DNA from: Pedobacter aquatilis
Lineage (GTDB): Bacteria; Bacteroidota; Bacteroidia; Sphingobacteriales; Sphingobacteriaceae
Assembly: GCF_030409415.1 (NCBI RefSeq)
Contig: NZ_JAUFPW010000013.1
Coordinates: 2,679-66,678 of the forward strand
Direction of reading: 5' to 3'
Length of the DNA: 64,000 nucleotides
The position numbers were made by a program, and so were the translations under genes. The notes below the pieces were generated by a model that saw only the letters and a program-made list of their open reading frames with translations, did no database searches and was not told the DNA's origin. Shown here piece after piece: positions 8,509 to 16,873 of the stretch. Every line of letters begins with the position of its first letter. Position 1 is the first letter of the stretch.

Positions 8509-9519
8509 ATGATCTCTACTGATATAGCCGTAATTGGCGCTGGTCCGGTTGGTTTATTTGCCATTTTCGAAGCCGGTTTATTAAAAATGCGTTGTCATTT
8601 AATTGATTACCTTCCGCAAGTTGGTGGTCAGCTTTCTGAAATTTACCCAAAGAAACCGATTTATGATATTCCGGGTTACCCATCGGTATTGGCGCAAGAA
8701 CTTATAGATAATTTGATGGAGCAGGCAAAACCTTTCCATCCAACTTTTACTTTGGGCGAACGTATTGAAGGTTTGGAAAAACGCGGCGAAGCCGATTTCG
8801 TTTTAACAACCAACATGGGGACGGTTATCGAAGCTAAGGTTGTGGTTATTGCTGGTGGTTTAGGTTGTTTTGAACCTCGTAAACCTGCTGTAGAGAATTT
8901 AGTAAACTTCGAAAACGGTAAAGGTGTGAATTACATGATTTTGGACCCGGAGAAATACCGCGACCAGAAAATGGTAATTGCAGGCGGTGGCGATTCGGCG
9001 TTAGACTGGACAATTTACCTGGCTGAAGTTTGTTCTGAATTAACTTTGGTACACAGAAGCGAGAGTTTCCGTGGTGCGCCAGATTCGGTTGCGAAGGTTA
9101 TGGCATTAGCGGAAAGCGGAAAAATCAATTTGATTTTAAACAGCAATTTGCAAGCCGTACACGGAACAGACAAACTGGAGCAAGTAGAAATTGTACAAAA
9201 CCGTACAATGGAAAAAACTGTAGTAGAAGCCGACCATTTAATTCCTTTATTCGGTTTAAGCCCTAAATTAGGTCCGATTGAAGAATGGAACTTAAACATT
9301 AGCAAAAGTGCAATTGAAGTAAATACCGATGATTATTCGACAAACATTCCGGGTATTTACGCTATTGGTGACATTAATACTTACACAAATAAGTTAAAGC
9401 TAATTCTTTGTGGTTTCCACGAAGCGGCATTGATGAGCCATAGTGCTTATTCGTACATGAACCCAGGTGTAAAATACACCATGAAATATACAACTGTAAA
9501 CGGAGTTTCTGAATTTTAA
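8509..9519 (+). CDS. Ferredoxin-NADP reductase, thioredoxin-reductase-like type
   Basis: This flavoenzyme passes electrons between NADPH and ferredoxin in the cytoplasm. The 336-residue protein has the FAD loop GAGPVG (10-15), YLPQVGGQLSEIYPKKPIYD just after the first Rossmann unit, and the NADPH loop IAGGGDSALDW in the middle. The FAD-binding end IYAIGDI is near 284. It lacks the CxxC redox pair of thioredoxin reductases, as expected for the YumC-type FNR. A [2Fe-2S] ferredoxin gene follows 41 bases later on the same strand and is the likely partner. Confidence 0.9.
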   Translation: MISTDIAVIGAGPVGLFAIFEAGLLKMRCHLIDYLPQVGGQLSEIYPKKPIYDIPGYPSVLAQELIDNLMEQAKPFHPTFTLGERIEGLEKRGEADFVLTTNMGTVIEAKVVVIAGGLGCFEPRKPAVENLVNFENGKGVNYMILDPEKYRDQKMVIAGGGDSALDWTIYLAEVCSELTLVHRSESFRGAPDSVAKVMALAESGKINLILNSNLQAVHGTDKLEQVEIVQNRTMEKTVVEADHLIPLFGLSPKLGPIEEWNLNISKSAIEVNTDDYSTNIPGIYAIGDINTYTNKLKLILCGFHEAALMSHSAYSYMNPGVKYTMKYTTVNGVSEF

Positions 9520-9560
9520 GCAATTATTTATATTTGCCAATATAAGTAAGCAGCGAAGAA

Positions 9561-9887
9561 ATGGAAAACAATATTACAATATATATGGAAGAACCGGATG
9601 GTTCTGTTACACCTCACGAAGCACCAACCGATATGGGGCTGAGTTTGATGGAGTTTTTAAAGGCATCTGAATATGATATTTTAGCCACATGCGGCGGAAT
9701 GGCCCTTTGCGCAACTTGTTGTGTTGATGTTTTAGAGGGCGAAGAAAAGCTTAATGAAATGACGGATGATGAATATGCAATGTTAGATACCTTGCCAGAT
9801 TTATTACCTAACTCTCGTTTAGCCTGCCAATTACAGCTCAATAATAATATGGATGGATTGAAAGTTAAACTTCACGGTGTGAGTTAA
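9561..9887 (+). CDS. [2Fe-2S] ferredoxin, adrenodoxin-like
   Basis: This is a small cytoplasmic electron carrier of 108 residues. Cluster ligands are Cys 44, Cys 50, Cys 53 and Cys 89, in the spacing C-x5-C-x2-C-x35-C of the adrenodoxin/ISC class; an extra Cys 54 follows the third ligand. RLACQLQL around the fourth ligand is typical. It is acidic overall and is encoded just behind the ferredoxin reductase, so the pair probably forms one electron-transfer unit. Confidence 0.92.
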   Translation: MENNITIYMEEPDGSVTPHEAPTDMGLSLMEFLKASEYDILATCGGMALCATCCVDVLEGEEKLNEMTDDEYAMLDTLPDLLPNSRLACQLQLNNNMDGLKVKLHGVS

Positions 9888-9921
9888 TTTCAACTCTTTG
9901 ATATTACTATTTGGATTTGTA

Positions 9922-10065
9922 TTGTCTTAGCCAGACATGCTTTTTTCTTTTTGCCGTCAAAAAGAAACAAAAAACGTCGCCTTAAAATTTTTGTTTTGAA
10001 GTCCCTGCTTTGGCTTGAACTGTACAACCCCAAAAATTTATTAGGCCGGATTTAAGTAGAATGTA
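9922..10065 (+). repeat. Dispersed repeat, left copy of a pair flanking the GH2 gene
   Basis: The segment starting 'ttgtcttagccagacatgc' recurs in the same orientation at 12795-12940. The first 55 bases are about 90 percent alike, then similarity decays, with a matching 'ttaggccggatt' near the end. It holds a near-palindrome ('tttctttttgccgtc' and its complement). No gene lies in 9888-10175. Confidence 0.75.
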
Positions 10066-10119
10066 GGTTTTATGCTATGGCTTTACATAGCGCCGTCAGC
10101 TTGAATTAATAAGTAGCTT

Positions 10120-10155
10120 TTTGATACAGCTAATGAGATGCTGAAATAAATTCAG
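10120..10155. repeat. Short palindromic repeat near the GH2 stop codon
   Basis: The sequence 'gatgctgaaataaattcagc' is a 7-bp inverted repeat (TGCTGAA / TTCAGCA) followed by 'atgacg'. It may serve as a weak terminator for the GH2 gene that ends at 10176. Confidence 0.35.
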
Positions 10156-10175
10156 CATGACGATCGCGTTAAAGA

Positions 10176-12779
10176 CTATCTAATTTCTATTCTCTTTTTA
10201 TCTACATTCCAGCCGTAAACTTCAATTGCGTTCTTTTCGTCACCAGTATATTCTACCGTAACAGTTTTACTTTCACCAGGTAAAATGCTAATGTAATTAT
10301 CAGAATAAAATGCTGGTAAAATTCTTTCCCCTGTTACGCTATTTGTTAAAGCTATTCTATTAAAAAATGCTACCGGATTACCTTTATCGTTGCTTAAAAT
10401 TACCTCAACTTTTCCTTTTGATTTCTGTGTGGCTGTTATGTTCACCGGAGTGATTTTCATTTTTTGCAAGCCTGTATATTCACCATTCTTTCCGGGCAAC
10501 CAGTAAAAATTATCACTCAATACTTTCTTCTCAGTATTTAAAATCTGAAGGGATACAAAAACACCTTCTTTTTTATCTAGTTTCTCTAAGAAAGAATTTA
10601 AAGGAAAAAACCTCCTAACCGATGATGGCCCGATGCTATTGAATACTTGAGAATAGAAATATTCCTTTCCATCCATATCAAAAGCACTTGCCTTTATCAT
10701 TAAATTATCAAGGTTTTTAAAACCATTATTTACAACTGTTACCATGCTATCTAATGGATTCATCATAATATGCAATGGCTCGCTACCTTTACGTAAACCG
10801 TATAAACAGGCATTTGGATCGAGGTAATAATCATACATTTGGCCGCGTAAGGCTGTCCAGGGGTTTTGTGTTTTCCAGATAATTGAACCGGTGTACCAAT
10901 CCCACATTTTGTTAGAAAACCCTTCCATTAAAGCCCGGTATTGATCATAATTAACCAATTGCGCCTTCATAGCAAAATCTTCAGCATTTTTAGCTTTTCC
11001 GTAAGGATTTATATGCTCATCGTAACCGATGTACTTATGGTAATCCCACACAGAATCTGGCTTGCTTTTAAACTGCGGTGCAATCATATTTTCCTTCGGG
11101 ATAAACCTTTCTAAAGAAACATAATCGCCAACCCCTACCGAACCAACCTCTGAGTTGTATGGAAAAGTTTGATTTGCCCAAAAGGTTTTAGTATTCTGAA
11201 TACCATAAGGTCCATCGCCATTACCACCTAAAGCGTTAAACGACATTTCGTCGCTGTTTGAAAAATCGAATAAAATTCTTGTGCCATCTAAGCGAGGTAA
11301 AATATCATTTTTTAAAGGCTGTAAAATATCTTCTGGTGGTGTAATTTCGTTACCTCCGCACCAAAATGCCAGTGAAGCATGGTTGCGAATCATCTTTATC
11401 TGATCTTCCATTGCTGTTAGCACCAGATTATGGTTATCAGGATATTTTCTTCTTGTCCATTGGTCTTCCTTTTTCATTGGGTCTACCCAACGACCGTTAC
11501 AATCGCCGCTAAACCAAAAATCCTGAAATACCAGCAAACCGTATTTATCACAGGCATTGTAAAATTCTGGTCTTTCAATTAATGCACCGCCCCAAATACG
11601 TATAAGGTTCAGGTTCATATCTTTATGGTAACGAACTTCTGCATCGTATCTGGCATCGCTAAAGCGTAACATTGCATCAGAAATTATCCAGTTGCCACCT
11701 TTAATAAAAATCTTTTGCCCGTTAACATAAGCACCCATACTTTTAGTATGTTCATTCCAGATGTTATCAATCTGACGGATACCAACATTAAGATTTTCCT
11801 GGTCAAAAACTTGATTATTAGCTAAAAATTTAACCTGCATATTGTACAGGTTTTGCGCTCCATAGCCACTTGGCCACCAAAGTTTTGGGTTCTCTAGTGT
11901 TAAATTAGGCAGAACAATTTCCATTTGCTTATTTGCTGCAATAACCACTTGCTTTGAAATAGTTTTACCGCCGATTACATATTGTAATGTTCCGCTAATC
12001 GGTTTTTCAGTTGGGTTTTCAACTTCTACGGTTACCTTAATGGTTGCTGGCTGCTGTTTGCCTTCTGGTAATCTTTTACCTGGTAATATAGTTACCACAT
12101 GTGGATTTGAAATGTTGATTGCCTTAGTTTTCTCGATGGTAACTTTATCCCAAATACCTGTATTGCGGTCACGAATAGGCTGAATCCAATCCCAGCCAGC
12201 GGTATATTGCGTGGTTAAGCCTTTGGCTATTGTACCATCGCCGCCCTGACCGCCATTCGCATTACCCGGATGATCTGGTGGATAAACAATTACAGCCAAT
12301 CTATTTTTACCATTTGCAGCCAATAATTTTGTAATGTTAAATTGCTGACGAAGGTGCATACCCTCATAAACCTGTGCATTAACTTTTTTGCCATTCAGGA
12401 AAATTTCTGCTCTATAGTTTATACCACGAAATTGAAGCCAAACCTGTTCGTTACTTAAAGCCTTTTCGGTGAAATCTTTAACAAACCAATAGGTATAATA
12501 GTCGTTTCCGGTTTTATAGATGTCTTGAATTTTTTCATTATTCATCCCATAAAATGGGTCGGGTACTTTCTTGTTGTTAAGCAATGTGGTAAGTACCGTT
12601 CCAGGAACGGTTGCGGGCATCCAGCCAGAAGTAACGAAGTTTTCTTTTGAAATTTGTATTCCGTTGGCATTAATTTCTTTAACATTAGCGCAAAACCAAC
12701 CCGAATTTAGTTCATAACGTTGTTGTGCTTTTGAAGTAAAAGCAGCAAGAATTAAAAGGTATGTTAAAATTTTCTTCAT
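10176..12779 (-). CDS. GH2 family endo-beta-mannosidase-like / beta-mannosidase
   Basis: The 867-residue protein has a signal peptide (MKKILTYLLILAAFTSKAQ) and the GH2 order: jelly-roll domain (about 25-215), immunoglobulin-like domain (220-335), TIM barrel (340-640), then C-terminal beta domains. The acid/base is Glu 478 in WCGGNE and the nucleophile is Glu 544 in SEVGSVG. AGWDWIQPIRDRNTGIW, IFIKGGNWIISDAMLRFS and KAQLVNYDQYRALMEG closely resemble the plant mannosylglycoprotein endo-beta-mannosidases, which cut the Man-beta-1,4-GlcNAc bond of N-glycans. Exo-beta-glucosaminidases of the CsxA group share part of this pattern and are the alternative. It is last in a run with GH92 and GH29 genes, which favours an N-glycan role in the periplasm or at the surface. 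Confidence 0.85.
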   Translation of the reverse strand: MKKILTYLLILAAFTSKAQQRYELNSGWFCANVKEINANGIQISKENFVTSGWMPATVPGTVLTTLLNNKKVPDPFYGMNNEKIQDIYKTGNDYYTYWFVKDFTEKALSNEQVWLQFRGINYRAEIFLNGKKVNAQVYEGMHLRQQFNITKLLAANGKNRLAVIVYPPDHPGNANGGQGGDGTIAKGLTTQYTAGWDWIQPIRDRNTGIWDKVTIEKTKAINISNPHVVTILPGKRLPEGKQQPATIKVTVEVENPTEKPISGTLQYVIGGKTISKQVVIAANKQMEIVLPNLTLENPKLWWPSGYGAQNLYNMQVKFLANNQVFDQENLNVGIRQIDNIWNEHTKSMGAYVNGQKIFIKGGNWIISDAMLRFSDARYDAEVRYHKDMNLNLIRIWGGALIERPEFYNACDKYGLLVFQDFWFSGDCNGRWVDPMKKEDQWTRRKYPDNHNLVLTAMEDQIKMIRNHASLAFWCGGNEITPPEDILQPLKNDILPRLDGTRILFDFSNSDEMSFNALGGNGDGPYGIQNTKTFWANQTFPYNSEVGSVGVGDYVSLERFIPKENMIAPQFKSKPDSVWDYHKYIGYDEHINPYGKAKNAEDFAMKAQLVNYDQYRALMEGFSNKMWDWYTGSIIWKTQNPWTALRGQMYDYYLDPNACLYGLRKGSEPLHIMMNPLDSMVTVVNNGFKNLDNLMIKASAFDMDGKEYFYSQVFNSIGPSSVRRFFPLNSFLEKLDKKEGVFVSLQILNTEKKVLSDNFYWLPGKNGEYTGLQKMKITPVNITATQKSKGKVEVILSNDKGNPVAFFNRIALTNSVTGERILPAFYSDNYISILPGESKTVTVEYTGDEKNAIEVYGWNVDKKRIEIR

Positions 12780-12794
12780 AATTATTTATCTATT

Positions 12795-12945
12795 TTGTCT
12801 TAGCCAGACAGGCTTATTTCTTTTTGACGTCAAAAAGAAACAAAAAACGCCGGCTGAAAATTTTTCTATTCAAGTCAGTGGATTGGATTTGACTGTGCGC
12901 ACCGAAAAATTTGTTAGGCCGGATTAAAGCAGAACGAAGATGCGC
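12795..12945 (+). repeat. Dispersed repeat, right copy; contains a 24-bp perfect palindrome
   Basis: This is the second copy of the element at 9922. Positions 12817-12840 form a perfect palindrome centred on GACGTC (TTTCTTTTTGAC and its complement). The two copies bracket the GH2 gene. The palindrome could fold in RNA as a stem with T-runs and act as a terminator for either strand. Confidence 0.75.
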
Positions 12946-13049
12946 TGCTTTGGCTTAGCTAAATGTTAAATGCACAATACTAAACAAATTCAATACTCTA
13001 ATAATATAATACATTGGGTTTCTCATCCGATGAAACACAAACTTCAATG

Positions 13050-13155
13050 ATAAACCTGATAGAACGGAAATACTTTTTGTTTTTTAGCCTGAGCGAAGCG
13101 AAAGGCAACAAAAAGATTGCAGAGATAGCAGGACTGCTGACCGCCAAAAGCTTTG
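13050..13155 (-). repeat. Copy of the 'ggcggt ... caggttta' repeat family
   Basis: Read on the minus strand it starts with 'ttttggcggtcagcagtcct' and ends with 'atcaggtttatca', matching the ends of the element at 7174-7245 and partly 28981-29060. It lies between the GH2 and GH92 genes. The whole 399-base gap (12780-13178) contains only this and the preceding repeat; no gene is seen. Confidence 0.6.
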
Positions 13156-13178
13156 GTGATCATTTTCTAAAATAAAAA

Positions 13179-15425
13179 TTACTTACCCGAAACTGGTCTA
13201 TCGGCAGGTTTTACACCCCAGGTTTTAGATGGTTTGTTGCCCATATAAATATCCATATTCCCGCCAGCCATTATAGTTTTGTGCAACAAGAAGGATTTAT
13301 TGTAAGCCTTTCCATTTAACACAATTTTTTGAATGTATTTATTTTCAGCGCTGTTGTTAACCACTTTTACATCAAAAGCCTTGTTGCTACCAAGTTCTAT
13401 TCTGGCATTTTTTACCAAAGGTGTACCAAAAACATAGGCACCATTTGCCGGGTTTACCGGATAAAACCCAAGCGACGAAAACACGTACCAGGCGCTCATT
13501 TGGCCTACATCTTCGTTTCCGCACAAACCATCAGGTTTTGCCGTATAAAATTCACGGTCAATTTTTCTGATTAAATCTGCTGTTTTCCAAGGCTGACCTG
13601 CATAAGCATATAAATACGGAATGTGGTGACCAGGTTCGTTCCCTTGTGCATAATTGCCAATTAGGCCAGAAATATCTGGAGAACTTCCTGCATCTAAGCC
13701 CGGCGGCACGATGAACAGCGAATCTAACTTGTTCAAAAATGGTTTGTCGCCACCAAAAAGTTTTATCAAACCTTCTACATCTTGTGGTACCAGCCAAGTG
13801 TACTGCCATGCGTTACCTTCGGTATAATCATCGCCACGGTGTTTTGCCGCAACCGGACTAAAAGGCGAGCGCCATTTGCCATCTTCAGTTTTGCCACGCA
13901 TAAATTGAACGTCTTTATCAAAATACTCTTTATAAAGTTGCGCTCTTTTTGAAAAGTATTTGTAATCTTCGGTTTTGTTTAATGCCTTTGCCATCATAGC
14001 GATACAATAATCGTCTATAGCGTATTCAAGTGCTTTTGCAACAGATTCCTCTACTTTACCTGATGGGATAAACTTTAACTGCTGAATGTATTCGATACCG
14101 TTTGTTTTTTGCAAAGCAGATTGTTTTACCGCTTGATAAGCCAGGTTTACATCAAAACCACGATAGCCCTTCAAATATGCATCTACAATAACCGGAACGG
14201 CATGGTAACCAACCATTGTATTGGTTTCGCTGCCCATTAAATGCCAAACCGGAAGCTTGCCTTGCTGTTTGTAAATGGCAAGCATGGTATTTACAACATC
14301 GCTTATTTTATCTTGGTGGATGATGGTGAATAGTGGATTTGCCGCACGGTAGGTATCCCAAAGGGAGAAGGTAGTAAGGTTGTTAAACGAAGCATTTTTG
14401 TAAACCTGTTTATCGGTTCCTAAGTAATCTTTATTTACATCATTATACAAAGATGGCGCAACCATTGTGTGGTAAAGTGCGGTGTAAAAAATCTTTTTCG
14501 TGTTATCTGTAGCATCAATTTTAATCTTTGATAATGCAGCATTCCATTTTGCATCTGCGGCCTTTACAGTCGAAGCAAAATCCCAACCAGGTAATTCTGT
14601 TTTTAGGTTTAGTATGGCGTTTTCAATGCTCACCGGAGATAAGGCTACTTTAATTTGAAGCTCCTGATTATTTAAGGAAGCAAATTCTACCGCAGCCTTA
14701 AGTTTAACGCCTTTTAAAGATTTGCCACTTTTTACTGCTGTACTATCATAAAGAATTAAATTTTTAATGGGTTGAGATAACTTTATTACAAAATATAAAC
14801 GCTGATCGTTTGCCCAACCTTTTGAATTTCTATGGCCAACAATTGTAGTTTCATCAACTTGTTTTAGTGAAGATTCAACTGGGGCATCCCAACCAATGCC
14901 TTCAATTAAATCGATAATGATGTGCGGATTTTGTGCATTTTTTTCAAATGAATATTTATGAAAGCCAACACGTTCAGTTGAAGTTAATTCTGCCTTAATT
15001 GCATATTTATCTAATAAAACACTATAATAACCTGCTTTTGCAACTTCGTTGTTGTGCGAAAATTTTGAAAGGTAACCATCGCCATCTGCAGTTTTGCCTT
15101 TATCCATAATTAATTTACCAGTTGCGGGCATGATGGAAACATCACCTAAATCGCCAATACCAGTCCCACTTAAATGCGTATGAGCAAAGCCTGTAATGGT
15201 GTTACTTACATAGTTATAACCGCTGCACCAATCCCAACCTTCCATAATGTTGTTTGGCCCCAATTGTACCGCACCGAAAGGCACATTTGCACCTACAAAA
15301 ACGTGTCCGTGTTTGGCTGAGCCAATTAACGGATCGACAAATTGTGCTAAATTATTTTTTTGTTGAGCGAAGGTTTGGAAGCCCAAAAGCACTAAAAGAA
15401 TTAAGCTTAGTTTTTTAAATTGCAT
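13179..15425 (-). CDS. GH92 alpha-mannosidase
   Basis: GH92 enzymes are calcium-dependent inverting exo-alpha-mannosidases that trim mannose from N-glycans. The 748-residue protein has a signal peptide (cleavage after QTFAQ, about residue 21) and the family start FVDPLIGSAKHGHVFVGANVPFG is split by a short gap from GWDWCSGYNY. TGFAHTHLSGTGIGD and LGDVSIMP follow in the N-terminal beta domain. The catalytic barrel has GNEPGHHIPYLY, with the proposed acid glutamate, and GLCGNEDVGQMSAWYVFS. Length is normal. It lies 87 bases downstream of GH29 and is probably cotranscribed with it. The linkage preferred (alpha-1,2 or other) cannot be read from sequence alone. Confidence 0.93.
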   Translation of the reverse strand: MQFKKLSLILLVLLGFQTFAQQKNNLAQFVDPLIGSAKHGHVFVGANVPFGAVQLGPNNIMEGWDWCSGYNYVSNTITGFAHTHLSGTGIGDLGDVSIMPATGKLIMDKGKTADGDGYLSKFSHNNEVAKAGYYSVLLDKYAIKAELTSTERVGFHKYSFEKNAQNPHIIIDLIEGIGWDAPVESSLKQVDETTIVGHRNSKGWANDQRLYFVIKLSQPIKNLILYDSTAVKSGKSLKGVKLKAAVEFASLNNQELQIKVALSPVSIENAILNLKTELPGWDFASTVKAADAKWNAALSKIKIDATDNTKKIFYTALYHTMVAPSLYNDVNKDYLGTDKQVYKNASFNNLTTFSLWDTYRAANPLFTIIHQDKISDVVNTMLAIYKQQGKLPVWHLMGSETNTMVGYHAVPVIVDAYLKGYRGFDVNLAYQAVKQSALQKTNGIEYIQQLKFIPSGKVEESVAKALEYAIDDYCIAMMAKALNKTEDYKYFSKRAQLYKEYFDKDVQFMRGKTEDGKWRSPFSPVAAKHRGDDYTEGNAWQYTWLVPQDVEGLIKLFGGDKPFLNKLDSLFIVPPGLDAGSSPDISGLIGNYAQGNEPGHHIPYLYAYAGQPWKTADLIRKIDREFYTAKPDGLCGNEDVGQMSAWYVFSSLGFYPVNPANGAYVFGTPLVKNARIELGSNKAFDVKVVNNSAENKYIQKIVLNGKAYNKSFLLHKTIMAGGNMDIYMGNKPSKTWGVKPADRPVSGK

Positions 15426-15512
15426 TATGGTTTGATTTTGTTATGCTAAAACAGAAACTAAAACGTTTTACCTATTTCTATCCTATATTGATTTCTTGCC
15501 TAAGGTAAATAT

Positions 15513-16841
15513 TTATTTAGAAACTTCTAAAACGACAACATTATCGGTTTCCTGATTTGAAAAGCCAGTTGTAACTTCTACCGAACCACTTTTGCTTATA
15601 AATTTTACTGGCGATTTATCTTTAAGTAAATAAGCTTTTATGATTTTTTTAAAAGGAAACTGGTTAAGTTTAACGGATATATTTTCATTATCAAGAATGT
15701 GAATGTAAACCTTATTATCGGTTTGTGTTACGCTACCCCAAGCTTGCGACTTGATAAAGCCTGCTTTTGTACCATAAATACTTTCGCCATAAGTTTTTAG
15801 CCAACTACCCATTGCACTTAACCTATCCACAAATTCGGGTTGTATTTTTCCACTTGGCATTGGACCAATGTTAAGCAGTAAGTTTGCCCCTAAGCTTGAT
15901 GCTTTAACCAATATGCTTACCAATTGCTTATTGCTTTTATAGCTGGTATCGCTTAGGTTATAGCCCCATGAATTTGAGATGGTTTCGCAAGTTTCTAAGG
16001 GCAATTTATCAGATGCCTTTTGAAAACTCAAGCCTGAACTGTTTTCGCCAGGTAAATCGCGTTCAAACATCTGAAAATCCTCGCCTGCAAATGGTGTTAA
16101 GTGATGGTTGTTTCCAATCATACATTGCGGTTGGAGTTTATGAATTAGTCCATAAATTTCATCATACTTCCAATCTAATCTGGAAGAACGGTCTGCAGCC
16201 CCTTCTGGCTGTGTTTGGTCCCAATGGCCGTCAAACCAAATCCCTCCAATTTCACCATAATTGGTTAAAAGCTCGGTTAATTGATTTTTCATAAACGCAA
16301 GGTAACTTGCGTAATCACTTTTAGCTTTCCTTCCAGAATGCTGACCGGTTCTTCCGGTTTCGTAAGGATAATCATCTCTGCGCCAATCGAGCAACGAATA
16401 ATATAAATACAATTGAATACCTTGCTTGTGGCATTCATCCGCAAACATCTTAATAATATCTTTTTTGTAAGGCGTATTCATAATGTTAAAATCAGAATAC
16501 TTGGTATCCCACATACTAAAACCATCATGATGTCTGGTAATTAAGGTAATGTATTTCATACCTGCATTCTTAGCCAGGCTTACATAAGTTGCAGCATCGA
16601 AATCTATCGGATTGAAGAAATCTTTGAGATTGGTGTAATTGTGAACGGTCAGTTTTCTATCGTTCATAACCCATTCGCCACTACCAGGTATGCTGAATGG
16701 CCCCCAATGAATAAACATTCCGAAGCGAGCATCTGCAAACCATTTGCGCTGGTCTATATTTTCCTGAGTAGGTGTATAATCCTGTGCAAAAGTGCAGAAA
16801 CCGCAAAGCACAATAATTGCTGACAATAAAAGTTTTTTCAT
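15513..16841 (-). CDS. GH29 alpha-L-fucosidase
   Basis: The 442-residue protein has a signal peptide ending near CTFAQ (residue 20), then the GH29 catalytic barrel: KWFADARFGMFIHWGPFS, ITRHHDGFSMWDT and GGIWFDGHWD with the nucleophile Asp 204. A short beta-sandwich C-terminal domain follows. The segment PLETCETISNSWGY carries a glutamate in the place expected for the acid/base in the group with alpha-1,3/4 or mixed specificity, but this assignment is tentative. It lies first among the three glycosidase genes, 32 bases after the processing protease, and would remove fucose before mannose trimming. Confidence 0.93.
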   Translation of the reverse strand: MKKLLLSAIIVLCGFCTFAQDYTPTQENIDQRKWFADARFGMFIHWGPFSIPGSGEWVMNDRKLTVHNYTNLKDFFNPIDFDAATYVSLAKNAGMKYITLITRHHDGFSMWDTKYSDFNIMNTPYKKDIIKMFADECHKQGIQLYLYYSLLDWRRDDYPYETGRTGQHSGRKAKSDYASYLAFMKNQLTELLTNYGEIGGIWFDGHWDQTQPEGAADRSSRLDWKYDEIYGLIHKLQPQCMIGNNHHLTPFAGEDFQMFERDLPGENSSGLSFQKASDKLPLETCETISNSWGYNLSDTSYKSNKQLVSILVKASSLGANLLLNIGPMPSGKIQPEFVDRLSAMGSWLKTYGESIYGTKAGFIKSQAWGSVTQTDNKVYIHILDNENISVKLNQFPFKKIIKAYLLKDKSPVKFISKSGSVEVTTGFSNQETDNVVVLEVSK

Positions 16842-16873
16842 TGTTATATTTGGTTTATTGACTTGAAAGAATT

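Noticed and set aside
13558..13809. Arg-rich minus-strand frame inside the GH92 gene
   Set aside because: It is on the same strand in another frame of a well-supported enzyme gene; the odd composition is an out-of-frame effect.
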